Source of the DNA: Calliopsis andreniformis
Taxonomy: Eukaryota; Arthropoda; Insecta; Hymenoptera; Andrenidae
Assembly (NCBI RefSeq): GCF_051401765.1
Contig: NC_135073.1
Span: 4,650,001-4,714,000 of the forward strand
DNA: 64,000 nucleotides
Reading direction: 5' to 3'
Shown here piece by piece: positions 38,698 through 53,439 of the stretch. The notes beneath the pieces were generated by a model, which saw only the letters and a program-made list of their open reading frames with translations, searched no databases and was not told the origin of the DNA. Numbering within the stretch: the stretch's first letter is position 1; each line of letters opens with the position of its first letter. The translations under genes and the position numbers were made by a program.

Positions 38698-41600
38698 AGA
38701 TGGTAGTTGTAACGTAGCATTCTGTCTTACATTTTTAGGAATTTCGAACAGTTTATAATTAGTTGCTACATGGGCGAAGTGGTCTGTCGTTCATGAAAGT
38801 TATTTCATGTTAAGTAGAGACTCTGCAGAGACTAGTTCCTACTTTTTACTATTTACTAGTTTCTAAAAAGAATAATAATATTTAAACTGTATTAACCTGC
38901 AATTTCTGTTTTAGCCTACGAATTAATCTTATCATTAATAGCAGTGTTTTCTTGAATATTTTCGAGAGTAGTTGCACTAAAGATGGGAAAAATATAATAT
39001 AGACATTAAGTAGAAACGCTTTCCACGTCTTGGCTATGATACTGTTCAAATACTTTTGTTATAATATTGAATAAAATGTGCTTACAAATACTTTTTATCA
39101 TTTTTCTCGAGTACTAGGGACTATTAAAGTAAAAGTCGATATCTAGGGTCCAGTCTCCAGAGCATCTTTACTTCAACATGGTACAAGTTTCACAAAAACT
39201 TGTGATATCACCATGGCAACATCTCCTTGCCAGCATCTGTGTTGGTCTTTTTTAGTTTGAAATCGTTCAGTGCTTTTGTATTTTCAGTCGAAAGGTTAAG
39301 TCTTGTTCCTATTCTTGTGGAAAATTTATTTTGTCGGTAGCATTGATTATAGCCAGTACAAAACCAATTGCAAAGTGCAATCAGCGCAATGCATCTTACA
39401 CAAGCGAGCTTGGTGTTCCACCTGGCTTAAGAAAGTCGTTTGAATTACAAACTATGCGACGTTGCTCTTTTAATATCAGGTCTGTTGAATAATTTAAATA
39501 AATAAATGTAGTATCTTTTATCAGAATTACTGAGTTTTATAGTATATTCTGTGATTATGGTTGCTATGCATACAGTGACCCGGTTTTTTCACTAAATTTT
39601 ATTACCTCAAATTTATATGATCAGATGCAAAAGGTATTTTACCTTTTTGTACTAAAATCAAGGAAATTGGACAAGAATTAAACGAGTAAGCTGGCCACCT
39701 AACAGATGAAAAAAATACGTGCCAATTAACTAATGCCCTAAATGCAAGTAAACGGATCTGTGGGTCACTATATTACGCGAAGAAATATAATTTTATTTAA
39801 TTTACTTTTCGTTTTCATCAAAGAGCTGTATACATTATTTCCAACAAAATACAATAAAAACATACGTTACATTACATCTTTGGATGTTTTATCACACAGT
39901 GAATATTTATTTAGCTAATCGTCGATTAACTTGTTGACGAATTTCTAGTTCACTGACCAGTGCAACAAAATATGTAAAATCATATCATCATATCATCCGT
40001 ATATACATTTTAACATCAATATTAGCAAGTCTTTGACAATCATATCCTCAGAATATGCAAAGTTGCAAAGTCCTTGAATGAAAATTACACTTTGTTTAAT
40101 TTCTGCAAAATGTTTCAGACATCAGTCGAACAACTAGCGATACGTCACGTACATGCATATTATCATTATAAACTACGTCGTATATATTTGAACGGTATAC
40201 CAAAGACGGTGCACCAAGGCTGTTTCGTAGAACGAGCGATGCGTAAATTCACTGAGGCAGTTAATTAAATCCTCTTATTAAAAGATATCACAGTCGAAAG
40301 GTTCTGTTACGTATGTCGTAGGGCATGAAGATTGTCAGCGTCGAGAGTTCTCTAGTCTTCGTGATTAGATTCATTCTATATACATGTACATACGTATTAC
40401 GAGTCACGCTACTCATCTTTTAAGTCAGGGACAGTCAGAATTGAAAAATGGTCCAGATATTTGGACAAATAATTTCTTTCTTCGATAAAGTAAATACCTA
40501 GCTTCTTCATCAGTCATGATCTTTTGAATTCTAATAAGCAATCTTTTGCTGTCTATAAAGGTGTTTCAAAAGTGATCACATTTTGACAAAACGTCATTCA
40601 ACCGTCATAGAGTGAAGTTTAGAATTTGTTTCAATGAATATACAATCCAGCACAAATAATTAAAATACACAATATGATTTTCTAATGTTTTAGATTTTAG
40701 AGAATATTAAAACTCGAAAACAATATACATCAAATTATTCAGTAATCAGTTAGTGTTAGATATATTTTGTAAAAGTAATAAAGGTACGATTCCATAAAAC
40801 TTCCACATTTCCTAACAGTAGCATTTTTCATTCTTGTTCAATTGATTAATGTTATTTTTAACAAAATACTTATCATAGTACACATGTTGTGAATTTCTTT
40901 TGTGACCACTACAATGTGCTCATATTAAAACGGTTGTCAAATTCGACAAAGGCTGTTTTTGTTACAAACTCTTTAATTGTATAATTAATCTTCTGATTTT
41001 TGACTATGCAATTAAGCATTCTATTGATCCATAATTTTTTGCTGTATTTTGCCTTTGCTTAGTAAACTTGAACAGTCCAATCGATTTGGAGCGCACGTTC
41101 CCTGCTCAGAGAAGAAAAGGTGTGAAGAATGTATGTGCCGCGTCATTGCTTTGATCTTTAATTTGATCTGGTTTCACTGTAGTAGTCGATGACGATAAAA
41201 CGCATAACATGAATAACTTATTCGTTTTTCGCGTATCCGTGTACAGAAAGGGTATATCATCTTCATGTTCGTTTCCTCGTGTGCATGGCGTCGAGTTACA
41301 ACGCAACACGAGATGATTTATTGCGGCTAATCGGCTCTCAGACCTCGACTATGTCGAGTGAGTCATCGTCAAGAAGCATCGGTCTTGAGCTAAAGTTATT
41401 AAACAAAATATTGACGATGTATACGTTCGTCCGCATACTCTAGGCATCAGGAAACTTTGAACTAACATTGAAATAAAATTTCTAACGTTTGGTGTACAAT
41501 AGTTAGGTAATACTAGATAACTGTCAAAAAGTCTCTTTATTACTGTGTTAGAACAATGCAAGTCAATTAGAAAGAGAAATATTTAATTGTGTTCAAAATT

Positions 41601-44600
41601 AGAAATAAAAGAAGCCTCCATGTAGCAACGTTGGACAATATTCAAATGAAATTATTTGAAATACATGGATGATAAATTATTTTACTCGTCGAGACTAATT
41701 ATCCAATAGTTGTCGGCTAGTTCATTTGAAGAATGAAAAGAATCTATTTGGAATTATTTTGTTATATATTTACTAATTAAATAATTTTTTTCATTTTAGT
41801 ATATAATTAAATAAGTGTTCTTTGTATTACTTTACAAATAATCTAATTTTACAACTGAATATTAAAAACTTATTTTTTGAAATTATGCTTAGAAAAAATA
41901 AAACAATTAAAATAATTCATGATTTCATATATTTTCCATTCTGCCTTCTCATCTTCTATTTTAAGTATCTAATTTTTAATCAGCACTACGAAAGGCCTTC
42001 AGGTATTATGCAAAGAAATACTTTGTTAGTCTATGTTTCGACGGTCGTGAGAAAGGAGTAATTTATCTTTAAAATGCAAAAAATTGATGAGAAACGTTTA
42101 ATCATAATTTACGAAACAAAAATTCATTTTAGTGACTAATTTCACAAAGTTAGCACGTGTTCAGTTATATTTGACACAAAATTAAATAGTTGCTCAAGGT
42201 CGCCAAGAAGTTGTCTTACCACATTGCTTTAATACTTCATCTGCTTCTATATTCTCATCACGTCGTGTAGAAATAAGTAAATACTCACACTCAAGAATAG
42301 TATTTTTGTATAAGAAAAAATAACAATAATGTACTGTTTTAAGATGTCTCCAGATAATCAGTACTAATTGTTAATATTGCAGTATCATCAATACTATTAA
42401 AAATGACTGTAAACAGATTATTGAATGAATATTCAATCCTATTAAGTCAATCTTGTTACCTAATTAATACATTTAATAATCTTGACGCAAATGAATTAGG
42501 ACTTAAATCAAGAATGAGAATCTTTGATAAGTCAGAATATATCATTACACAAAATAAATATCAGTTGACCAAGGAAAACTGCCATTCGTTCTTAGACTAT
42601 CAATATTTAGTCAATACTAAACCAACAGTAATAATAGATATTGCTACTCTAAAGGCTAAATCATATAAATCTATATCCCTATCGTTTGTATCTTATGTCA
42701 TAAAGTACTGAAATATTTTTACCTCATCATGAATTTGAATCCACGTCGTGGTTTCCATTAACTCCTATTTTTAGTACAATTCACACTAAACTGATAGCGA
42801 AAATCGTCGCGCGTGGTGTCATTTTTGTAGACAGAGGGGCAGTGTTGCACAAAGAATGACTAACCTTAGGTAAGAGCGTGTAACTTACGCTGGAAACATG
42901 TACCGTTTAGAGTTTAGAGTATACTCCATCAGAGAAGATATGCGTGAAACAATTGATGACAAAGAAGAGTGGACAATGAAAGACGATGAAAATCGCGAAG
43001 AATGCCAAGGGAAGAGTAGGCTGTAATGCAGTACACTTTCAAACATCCTTGGCTTCCTTATAAGCTGGCACGCGGGAAGTTACATAACGAGCCCTTGAGT
43101 CTACACGGCTGAGCGAATAGGCAGGTAGAAACGGTACAGGAACACGATAGGATTTTCGCGTCGACGCGTTTCTTCTCGATTGCATCTCTTCTTTCGAACA
43201 CGTGAGCCTCGTTATTTTTCAGCTGAATTAACACGCTACTTCTAACGAACTTCGTCGATCTACTTTTTGCCAATAATAACTAATAGGAAACGCAATAATC
43301 AGACCATTAAAGATAGGAATCGATTAATTTACAGCAGTTCTGCCATAAGCACCGAGTGGATCTGCTACTTAAAAAATAATATTTCGGTTTGTTAAGTTTA
43401 ATTATGTTATTAGGAACGATTTATTTGAAATAACAGTAATTTTATCTGCATAAACGATATTTTGATTATTATGGCTATTTTGGGTAACAAAATCATTGCT
43501 TTTAGAATTATTTCCTCAAGTAAGATAAAACAAGTGTATTTCAAGAATGAAATATTTATAAAATAAAATACTGCTGTAGTTGGAGCAATATTTAAAATTT
43601 CCCCAGATCTGGTATCAAGTATCATAGATTAATACTGATATTTGTGTGCAAAAATATATCCAAATTCTTGGTTCAATTGCACTTTCATATAAATTGGAGT
43701 TCCATTTATAGAGAAATTAAAAAATTGTATTAATTTTCAAAAGCTCCTCTTTAAAGAAGGAGAATCGAATGTTGATATAGTAATTTCTTTGGAAAAATTT
43801 AGGGCACGTGAGGTATGTAGGTACTATGGATTTGCATGATATTCACGTTCGCAAGAAACGGAACAGAAGAGGCAAGCCCAAAGTCAGGTGATGCGTGTTA
43901 ATGGATTGCACAACAGCAAACCACGATTATACGACGATACTGGACAAACTGCATATTTCTGACGTGCCTGACCACATTTGCAAACGATCACGGTATAGTT
44001 CTTACGTGGCCTCGTTCGTAAACCACAGTTCCTCCTGAGATACGTTCGCGTGATTCCACAAATACTTGACGGCAAATTGAGAAATTCCCGGAAATGGTTT
44101 GCCATTTCAAAGTATTCATTCATCAAAAAATTGAGAACCCTGGCGAGGAAATGCAAAGAAACGTCAGACACATTCCCAGGAATTACATTTGTTCGCTTTT
44201 CATGGAAAGTAAATAGATTCTTTGATATTGCAGAAGTTTATTCATAATAAGGACCTTTTTGTTATACCACCAATTCTTAAACCTGTATTTTGGTCTCTGA
44301 TTTTCTGAATTACTTAATAATTCAACATACTGTACTGAATTATCACTGCTTTTCGAATTGACCAATTCTTTTATATAAGTCAGTAACTAATGATTCTTCT
44401 AAAGTTCTTTTCAGAATTCTTGAAAGTCTCGAGCTTAACTCAAAAACAGTATTAGAATAGGATTTATATTCTTATATTCGTATATCATATCTGAACTCAT
44501 ATAAACAAGACATTACATTTCAAAGTTGCAAACGAAATGGACATTTAAAAATTTGTACACATTAATTGTAGAAAATTTACCAAATGATCATTTAGATATA

Positions 44601-47600
44601 TATACATGTATAGGACATGTCTAACATTCCTACATATGCAATATGTATACTTTCTAGAGACATTCCTCTCTATATCTTGTATTAAGAATAGGAATAGAAC
44701 AAATTAACACAACTAGAAATGTTCCTTGATTTTATTTCCATAATAACTATGTAAATGTCAGTACCATTATTTAATGTTCCTAAGTAAATGGGCTTAAAGC
44801 AATACAATAAGTATGACATATATGTGAAGTTGCTTGAACAGATGTATCCAATATTCAACACACTTAACTTTCGTTTACACAACTGTCCCTAAATACATTT
44901 TGACGAATTTCTCCAGCTTTTAAATCAGCATTGTATTATTCATAAAAGACTCGAGGTCCAAAAATTTCTTACATCTTGAGAAAGTTAAGATTCATACAAA
45001 AACAGAGTTGAGTACCTCTACTAACCGAACACATAGAATGTTTGAAGTAGTTCTGGCAACCAGCATTGCGCTTCTAGGTCGACACCACCTTCTACATCGA
45101 AGAAGCAGCGAAGTGACTCGACACATTTTCGAACAAAATAAGAATACGTATGGCTGCCTGCCCTTTGGAGAGAACGCAATCCCAATTTAGAAAGACAATT
45201 ATCCCCGATTATCCAGGGATTCATTTCGCTGAAAGTGCTTCCTGGTCGTTTGACTAGAACACGTTTTCGCGTACCGTTTCTATATAGTTGGCTCTTCCAA
45301 TCGACTGAGTTGAGTGGTTTTGCAGGCGTATAGCACTTTTGTCATAAACTCATTCGATTAGTTCGTTTTCTGTAAGTATCTAGATACCATATTTGTTCAC
45401 CTGTTTAAAGTTACTAAAATTAACCATCAATTGAAATGATGGGATCACAGCGTCTACATTAGTTCCACTTTTAACACATAGGTATTTATAATTTGTTACG
45501 AAACGTATCGATTAATAACTCCCAAAAGTTGATAATTTAGAAAATTGTGAATACACAGTATAAGTATGATAAATTATTTTTGGTAATGGAACAGTAATGA
45601 TATCATCATTTTATAATACCGACACCATGTCAGCAGAGGATGAAGAATCCCAAGGAGTTAATCATGATCACTTTACTACCTAGTACTTATTAAAGACACT
45701 GCTGCATTATTCAGAAAAATCTAAAACAGGTTTTTTAATTTACATAATAATAACTAAATCTAAAAATAACCCAAAAGCAATAAACAAGATGAAAGTATCT
45801 AGAAGACCCTTAGTCGTGCCCAAAATATACTCACCGTAAAGGTGTTCCAGAGCTGAAAAACTAATTTTCATACACACTACCTACTCCTCAAAAGTATTCA
45901 GAACCAAAAATACTCCAAACATTTCAACTCTAGTATCCAACGACTACCAGCAATTTATTTTAACATATTCGTGTCAAGTATCATCGATAATCACTGATTT
46001 CTAAATCGTTCAAGGCGTTAATCAGTTTAACAAATTAGGTACATCACATGATAATTCTCGTGACCCAAATGCTCGTGTTGAACAAGCCAGAAAAATCCAG
46101 TCGCAAGACTCGCAGAAAAAGTGCTGCACGATAATGTTTCCAAGACAGTGCTCGTATGAAGCGTTCGCTAAGAACAAAACTAGCGTCGTATGTCCCCTTT
46201 TGCGTGAAAAAGAAGAAGGAATTTCTTTTGATCCGGTAGCCGGGACTCTTTGCTTATTCCGGAATACCGGTTACACACGGCACACGGGGCATTTTCCTGA
46301 AGAATGCGACTTTACGAGCGCGAGAAAGTTCAGGCACCTCGAGTGAGACAGTCTGCGTCAGTGTGTCAGTGGTCCGGGCTAAGGAACAAGTTTTATAACC
46401 GACATTTATCAGCGCCGAGAAGTCCGATGCTGTCCTTCGCTGAAATTGTGCACGCTTTCGCATGCACAAACACGCGAGTCGAGTATAGCTAACTAAATGA
46501 ATTCGAGGAGTTTAGAAGGTATGCTGAACATCTGTCGATATTCCTCGGTTGTTTACTCGCCGAAATTGTTGGTTGATGCGATTGCAAAATTTAATTAAAA
46601 ACCTGCTATTGTTGCACCGGAGGCTGCTTAATTATTTTCGACGAAAGTTGGAAGAATTCAGCTAATGAAAATTGTACAAGGCATCTTGAAAACAATTAAG
46701 TGTTGTTTCGATTTTATATATTAATAATAGATATTTTTGGAAATATGTGGATTAAAAATACACAAATGGGAAAAATATTTATTGATTTGGAGAAGGGAAC
46801 GATAAATAGTTTATACGAAGAACAAATATTTGCTGAACAATTTTCGAAAACAAGCGAATTACTCAGCTGCTAATTATAATGTTATTTCACATAAGAGTTC
46901 TGTTTGTTCTAAAAGCTAGCTTTCCAAACTGAAGACCAATTTAAATACCTAAAAGTATAATCAAACATATTTAAGAGTGAGTAGAATAAAACTTCATTTC
47001 AGGATTAACTAAATCATTTCATATCTGACATTTCATTAAGTACATTAGTCTTGCGTTTTACATACATTTTCATTTCACTATTGATATTGATATTCACTTT
47101 TCCTTTCATTCTTTTTATTTCATAATAAGAACTTACAATGCAAATTTAGACATTCGTTTCCTTCTGAGAATAAAACTAACAAAATAACCAACATTCTTCT
47201 TCTTTACTTCTTTTTCTATTACTACTACAATACCTTTCGAATAAGTTTCTCTGACAGTTGCACTTTCATGTGCTAATCTCTCAGGGCAGAAACAAGTACC
47301 ATCACAATTTGACTGAAATTTATCTTTGCCTGTGGAGTACTAGTTTCCTTTTTTTTATTATTAATTATGCTTATTTTACACACTGTTAAGGATGAGAGTA
47401 GGTAAACACATATAATTATTTAATTAGAACATTTGGTTTGGTTTTTTTTAAGAGAAAAACGCTTGTATGCTTAAACGTTGTTGTATACTTGTTTACCATC
47501 TGAAACCTGTGAGATGTTTTTTTATTTGATTGTCGAACTTTTTAATTGGAATTTGTCTAAAGCAGGACATATAGGATTAGTAGAAGTATGGAACCTATCC

Positions 47601-48407
47601 TTGTTTTTTTTCGTTATCTGAAATTGAAGCTATTTTTAGATCCTCGTGGATGTCTTCAAGAGGCATTTACTACTGTGACAGATTGCTTAAGCACACTTCC
47701 TTTTTATAATATTTGACTTTGTATCCACAACTGAATGCCACATATACATATTCGGTTCATGATAGTTTTATACAACGAGTATTTATGTTGTGTGTGAAGG
47801 TCGAGTAACTAGAGCATACATTGTTTTCTACTTTTATGTGTTCAGCCTTTTATGTTATATGCTACTATCAACCTAATTTAATATTTAAGTGAAAGTTTAG
47901 ACTTTTAACGTTAATTTCTTATTTTGAAATTACATACTTTGAAATAAATTCTAGTTGTTTGTTTCATAATTCTATAATTAGCTAATTTCTCTTTTCTATC
48001 TTTTTAAGAATTGTAGATTCTCTGCTTGTAGCAGTCTTCTAACGAGGAATGCAATATGCAGGTACACAAAAGTTTTCTGAACATGTGTTTTTAAGCTGAA
48101 ATGTAATCCAATTGCATTTTGTTATATCAACCTTTATATCCCTCTATTTCAACTAGTCTCTTATCACTAGTGCTTATATACCTGTTTCTAAAGTCTTTAT
48201 TGCAATTCCGAAGTCTCCATTTGCTAAAAAGATTGCACTGTCGTTCTTGAACGTGAACATGTAGTCACAAAGTGTTACTAATCACAATTTTAATATTCCG
48301 AAGGCCTCCTGATATCTAGAACTGTTTACATACGAAGAAAATAGATTGCACAAACTACAGAAGTTGGTCATTGCAGTTTGCACCACTGCTAACGTGCGTA
48401 CATCCCA

Positions 48408-49010
48408 CTAAACGACTTTTAACGACACCGCCTCCGCATTAGAGTAGTTAAGAGGCAATTTCAGAAGACAAGCATGTCCAGCTAATAACCGATGCTCGTG
48501 GCGGCCACGACAAGCGTAATTTAAAGTCAACGGACATGATGACCCGCGCCGCGTATCGTCCACATCATCGAGAGTGCAGCCTCGAATGCCAAGGACCGAG
48601 GTCAATGTTGCAACCGCCAGTTTCAGCGGCCGACTTTTGCGGCCGTGTGATACACACATGGCTGGAAAACAAATTGACGTTGCCGAGGCGCCGGTTGCCT
48701 CCTCGAATCTTGATTTGTACGTAACACGCTCAGCTGATCGTGAACGGACGTTGGCCTTTGTCTGCACCAGACCCAGTTCAGGAGAATTGTCCTCGGATAG
48801 CGCGACTGGCATTTGCGGTTTCTGTTCGAGTGACAGTGTTACTGGCTGTTGCAGAACTGGCTGCGGATTATTCTTATGCAACAGAACTTGGAAAAGTGTG
48901 GCTGGACTGCCAGCCTGGTGGTTCCTTTTACTTGAGGTTTCTAGATTCATTTCCTGAGTTGGTTACTTATGGATGTTTACAACTGAGGTTTATCTATGTG
49001 GAAAATTAGT
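48408..49010. other. CpG-rich island with long overlapping open frames on both strands
   Basis: It holds the longest open frame of the window (48408-48950, minus, 180 codons) and three plus-strand frames of 62-127 codons over the same bases. Being open in many frames at once points to base composition, not to a gene. The minus frame has a Q/P/S-rich start and no domain I recognise. The island contains copy C of the triplicated module (48713-48756). An enhancer-like conserved element is as likely as an exon. Confidence 0.4.
48713..48756 (+). repeat. Triplicated module, copy C
   Basis: ATTTGTACGTAACACGCT is followed by CAGCTGATCGTGAACGG and ACGTTGGCCT. It aligns with copies A and B with a 2-bp shortening in the first half and a degraded octamer word (ATTTGTAC in place of ATTTGCAT). 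Read in one frame, the core gives QLIVNGRWPL. Confidence 0.65.
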
Positions 49011-50472
49011 TATGAATTATTTTCTACGAAATTACAAATTTTAATCAAAGTTTGTAAGTGCTTTATTACAGTGAAGGCATTATGTTATGAATTCCTTTAT
49101 TCAATATGTTTAGAGTTTCGTAGATTTTATGAGAGTTCACAAAAAGTGGTACTTAATTTACTATTGTGAATCTTAAAAAAGTAGGTAAATATTTTAGAAG
49201 AAATATATTTTATCGAAAATGACGATAACTCGCCTACTAATTAATTTACCTTATTAATATACTGAATTAATTTGCATACTTAAGTTTATTAATAATATAC
49301 ATATGTTACTAATGTTATGATAATATTATTGATGATGATGACGATAAGATATATTTCAAGACAAACAAGTGACTCTGATTATGAAGTAGGAAATCTGTAA
49401 ATAGTTGTTTATCTAGGTGATGGTATTTAGTTTTTGAAATCAAAATTTTACTGCTCAGAATGAAACGTTTTGAAGTATACAGAAAAATGTATATTATTGA
49501 ACTAAAAAAATGTACTTTTTTTTTACATTTTTTGGATAGTCGATTGATTAGTGTAAGAAGCTTCTGCCTTTTAGAGTATTTTGTTTTACTTTTCTTATGT
49601 TTTTTAGCTTCCGTATGCATACACATTAACGTGTATAGAATTAATTTATTTCGCGGATTTAAATTGCAAACGAATCTTATTAAACATTCATTTTTATGTT
49701 ATTTAGATGTTTCAAAATTTATGTAAGATATTCTACTGTTATTTCTAAAACACTTTTCACTGTTGGAAGACACATTTTAGTTTCATAATGGCAATATTTT
49801 TATTGTCAAATGTTAAATTTGGAATCTAAACAAAAGTTATAAAAGAACATCCATAATACACAATCTGTACACATCTAAGCCTTCAATTTTGACTAATAGA
49901 CATCCATATCATAATAAGTTTATAATTGACTGTCATTATGTCTAAAATTTGTAAACATAACTGCAAGAATATGCTCTGACTGTAATCATAGCATTCGTTA
50001 TAATATATCTATTGTTGCAGCTGAAACACACTAAATTTATGAAAGTTTGACATTTAAGTGTGTTTAGAATATCTAGTTGTACGTAATTCCAAGTGAACGA
50101 GTCCCAACCTACTAATTTATTACATGACAAATTTGACAGAGTAACATAAATCTGTATAACGAGTCTGTGTCTTAAATTCCCAGAAATAAAGTCTACAAAA
50201 CTGCAATTTTAATATAAACAATACATAACACAATTACATAGTAGCATGGAACAGTTCTTTTACATTATTATTCAAAGTGCTAGGAATTCTGATATTTTAA
50301 TAAATATTTGAACAATATTTATTTATTGACGACATACATTCTTGACTGAATTGTTCTTATAACTCCTTGGAAAATTAACAATTTTGCTTTGAGAACAAGG
50401 AAATTATTCAGAGAACCGTATAAACAATTCAGAAGTTTTCAACTCGTTAACTTTTGCACGTTATCAGTAGAC

Positions 50473-50490
50473 ATGGTTCATCTGAACCAT
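50473..50490. repeat. Short inverted repeat 8+2+8
   Basis: ATGGTTCA-TC-TGAACCAT, a perfect 8-bp stem with a 2-bp spacer. Role unknown. Confidence 0.7.
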
Positions 50491-51048
50491 AAAAAGTTGA
50501 GTAGGTATAAATAATGTAACCTCACTGCGTCAGTTAATAATAAGGGTTAAAAAAGCCTCTCAAATCTGACCGTCAAATTGTTAGCTCGCCAGATTACTTA
50601 CAAGTTACTGTGTTCAATTTACTCCACGCAGACTTCTCATAAACTTCACCTTCAACAATGAACAGTCAGACTAGATCGTTACAGCATGTCCTCAACAATT
50701 TACTCAGTCACGTTGCAAAATCGACTTTAAAGAGAACAGAAATACCTTGCATAACAGCTTCGTTAGACCAACTTTTCCATCGTTCCCAAGAATACTGTTT
50801 GCCCTTGAGGTTAGAATATTTTTGCACCGGCTCGTGTATCGCCCACAATTAAAATGTGAGAAACATTCACTTATGTTAATCAGGCGCCACAGAAACGCAC
50901 CCGCTAATAAGGTGTACGCTATCCCAGTTTCGCGGTTGCTTCACCGGAAATTCCTTTTATCTCGCCCTCGGTCGGGCACTATCCGCGAATCGACACCAAG
51001 CGGAATGAATCGACACTCGAAGGAGGAGAGCGTGCTATCTCGCGTTTT

Positions 51049-51097
51049 AATTTGCATCTGACCTAGTCCCAGCTGATCGTAACTGGTCGTTGGCCTC
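51049..51097 (+). repeat. Triplicated module, copy A
   Basis: AATTTGCATCTGACCTAG is followed by TCCCAGCTGATCGTAACTGG and TCGTTGGCCTCC. It begins with a perfect POU octamer word ATTTGCAT and contains the E-box CAGCTG. The same frame as copy C gives SQLIVTGRWPP, with a TAG just upstream of it. Confidence 0.75.
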
Positions 51098-53439
51098 CAA
51101 ACGGGCCCGCACATGCTGCTACCACACGCGCTCGCTGCCTGATGTTTCTCTTCCGAACGAAGAAAGATGAACGAGCGAATGATGAGGACACCCTGCGGAA
51201 CTTGCTGTCAGAGTGAAGGAAAAATAGAGAAAGAATGATAGAGGGGGTGGGGGAGTTGCTCGGTTACAGTCGAGTGCAACCGCAACTTCATTCACCTCTA
51301 TCGTCCCTAGACTTCTATTTCTGACAATAACGGCCTCCATTGATGAAATCCCGAGTCTGTAAATGCCAGGGATCGGCCGCAGAACAACGATCGCCAGGAA
51401 TGTATCCGTCGCGCAACGATTTATGGCATTCGCGATTCTGGGGTCTGCTTCACTGAAACTTTTTGCGTCGAACCGAACAGTTGTTGCTTCCGGTGTGACC
51501 GCAAGATACACTTTTTTACTTCTCATTGATAGCCGTGTGAGAACACTCTGAGATTACGTATTAAGGTGGAATGAGATATAAATACAGAATTTGTTTTTAT
51601 TTATTTGCCTTCTAAGAGTGTCTTTTATTTTATTTTTAAAATTAGATGTTTAGAAAGTATTGGTATTGCTTTTAGTGATTATAAGAGCTTCTTTCATATT
51701 TATTTTTTTCTTTTATAGGTATTTTTTAATTCCCTTCCAAGGTTACTCCAAATTGCAATGTTGATGTATCATACATTAATAAATACAACATTTTTCAAAT
51801 AAATTTGCAGATAGAAATATTAAAACTTTATAACACTCACTACGTCTAAAAAGTTGTTACAAAAGATTAAAGACAAGTTTTTTTCATTATTAGAAAATAG
51901 TTACACGATTTCAGTTTTAAAGTATTTTTAAAAAAATGGAATTATTATGGATAGTCTTACTATTGTGATTGTCGCGCGTTTTACAGGTTCAGAGAACACG
52001 GTTAAACTTAACGATAAACGTCAAATATGACACTAAAAGTAATCTATAGCTACAGTGTTGGCAAAGCTCGTCTGGCTATATACGATCCTCATCTCTTTTC
52101 TCTCTCGCTCTACTCATCTGTTGCACAATGAACGACCAGAATGAATTCAAGAGTTCAGGAGAGAAGCAATTGTTGTCCATTCCAAATCGAAATTGAGATG
52201 TATTACACCTAGGCGAAAACGAGGAGAGTCTGTAATATTAAGAAGAAAAAAGATGGTACAGATAAAAAAATTAAGTATCAAAGAATACTTTGCTCAGATA
52301 AAAATCATCAATGTTATTTTTATTTAAAGGCAGAATGATTTGTCTAACTAAATGATTTTTAAGGATTTGGCCTAACCCCAACTAGTAAACGTATGAGTCT
52401 TTTAAAATACTGTTTTTCTTAGGATAAAATAATCAGAATCCATACTCTTTTATAATAACACAACGTTAAGTGATAGCCTGCTCTAAAAAAAGAAATGAAT
52501 TGTGATGTCATAAAGTGAATGAACCTTTCAAAACCTCTAACAGATTCAGAAATCCGTTATAGAAAAGAAGAATATTAAATTTTAGGTCGCGCATAGTGAA
52601 GGGGAACTCATAAAGTTTAGTTTTCATATACTGAAGATTTTACAAAACCGACAAAAGTGTTCCGATAGTATATAGAACAATATTTTTTCTGATGATAAAC
52701 TTCATTTATTCGAATTTGTAGAGATCAACAAAATTTTGCATTATTTAAGGATCTCATATCTCTTGGCAACTGAACTATAAGTTTTTCAACATAAATAATT
52801 TTGTAGAGTTACATTCTTATTGTGCTTCAATTCATCAAAGCCCTTTTTCAAACACCATATACACTTCAAAATAAGAAGAAATAGTTTCATTACTTTTTTC
52901 TACTTTAGATTACGTAAAATTTATTTACACCATAGCTTTGTCATTATCATGTTTATCGCAAAAAAGTATATACATATATATATTTGTATCAGAGAAAGAC
53001 AACATTATTAGGTGACATTCTGTCACCACTAAAGACTGACACTAGAATTTTTAAATATTAAAATACTCGAATAATAGAGGTTCGGATATGGAGGTCTCAA
53101 CTATACTTAAAAAATTCTTCCATGTAAGAATTTCTCGTATTAACAGAATCTTCCTTGGGACGCAGAAGTCCACCAGCAGTCCCACCCAGTACTTTCATAT
53201 TTTGCAGGCTTGATAACCGCTAAAACCGGAGATGTTTCTCAAGCGTTGCATCAAACAAAAATATATCTGACCCGCCGCTAGAACTCGTGACGATAACTCA
53301 AGTGTAACTAAGTAACGATTTCTCGAGATGCGTTGCCAAATGTGTACACACGTCGACGCTGAGCACGTGGGAAAGGCGAATTATTTCAAAAGGAACGAAG
53401 TGACAGTGACAGGTGGAAGTATCCGCCGCCTTAGCTCCC

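Larger units (their letters stand above)
32606..48407 (+). other. Intron downstream of the exon at 32485; no exon seen
   Basis: It starts with the GTATCG donor. The sequence is mainly AT-rich, with CpG-richer patches at about 37890-38720, 40070-40390, 41080-41350, 42780-43270, 43800-44170, 45000-45380 and 46070-46640. None contains an exon I recognise. Open frames (for example 38377-38697 +, 106 codons, with two hydrophobic stretches) are isolated and overlapped by antisense frames. A degenerate AAATAA-rich patch lies at about 36500-36860. Confidence 0.45.

Noticed and set aside
34030..39222. CCATGGCAAC words (about 34038 and 39211) resembling RFX X-box half sites
   Set aside because: Only half of the palindromic consensus is present, and the sites are far apart.
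40555..40620. AGGTGTTTCAAAAGTGATCAC, similar to a foldback terminus
   Set aside because: No matching inverted arm downstream. The similarity is too short to call an element.
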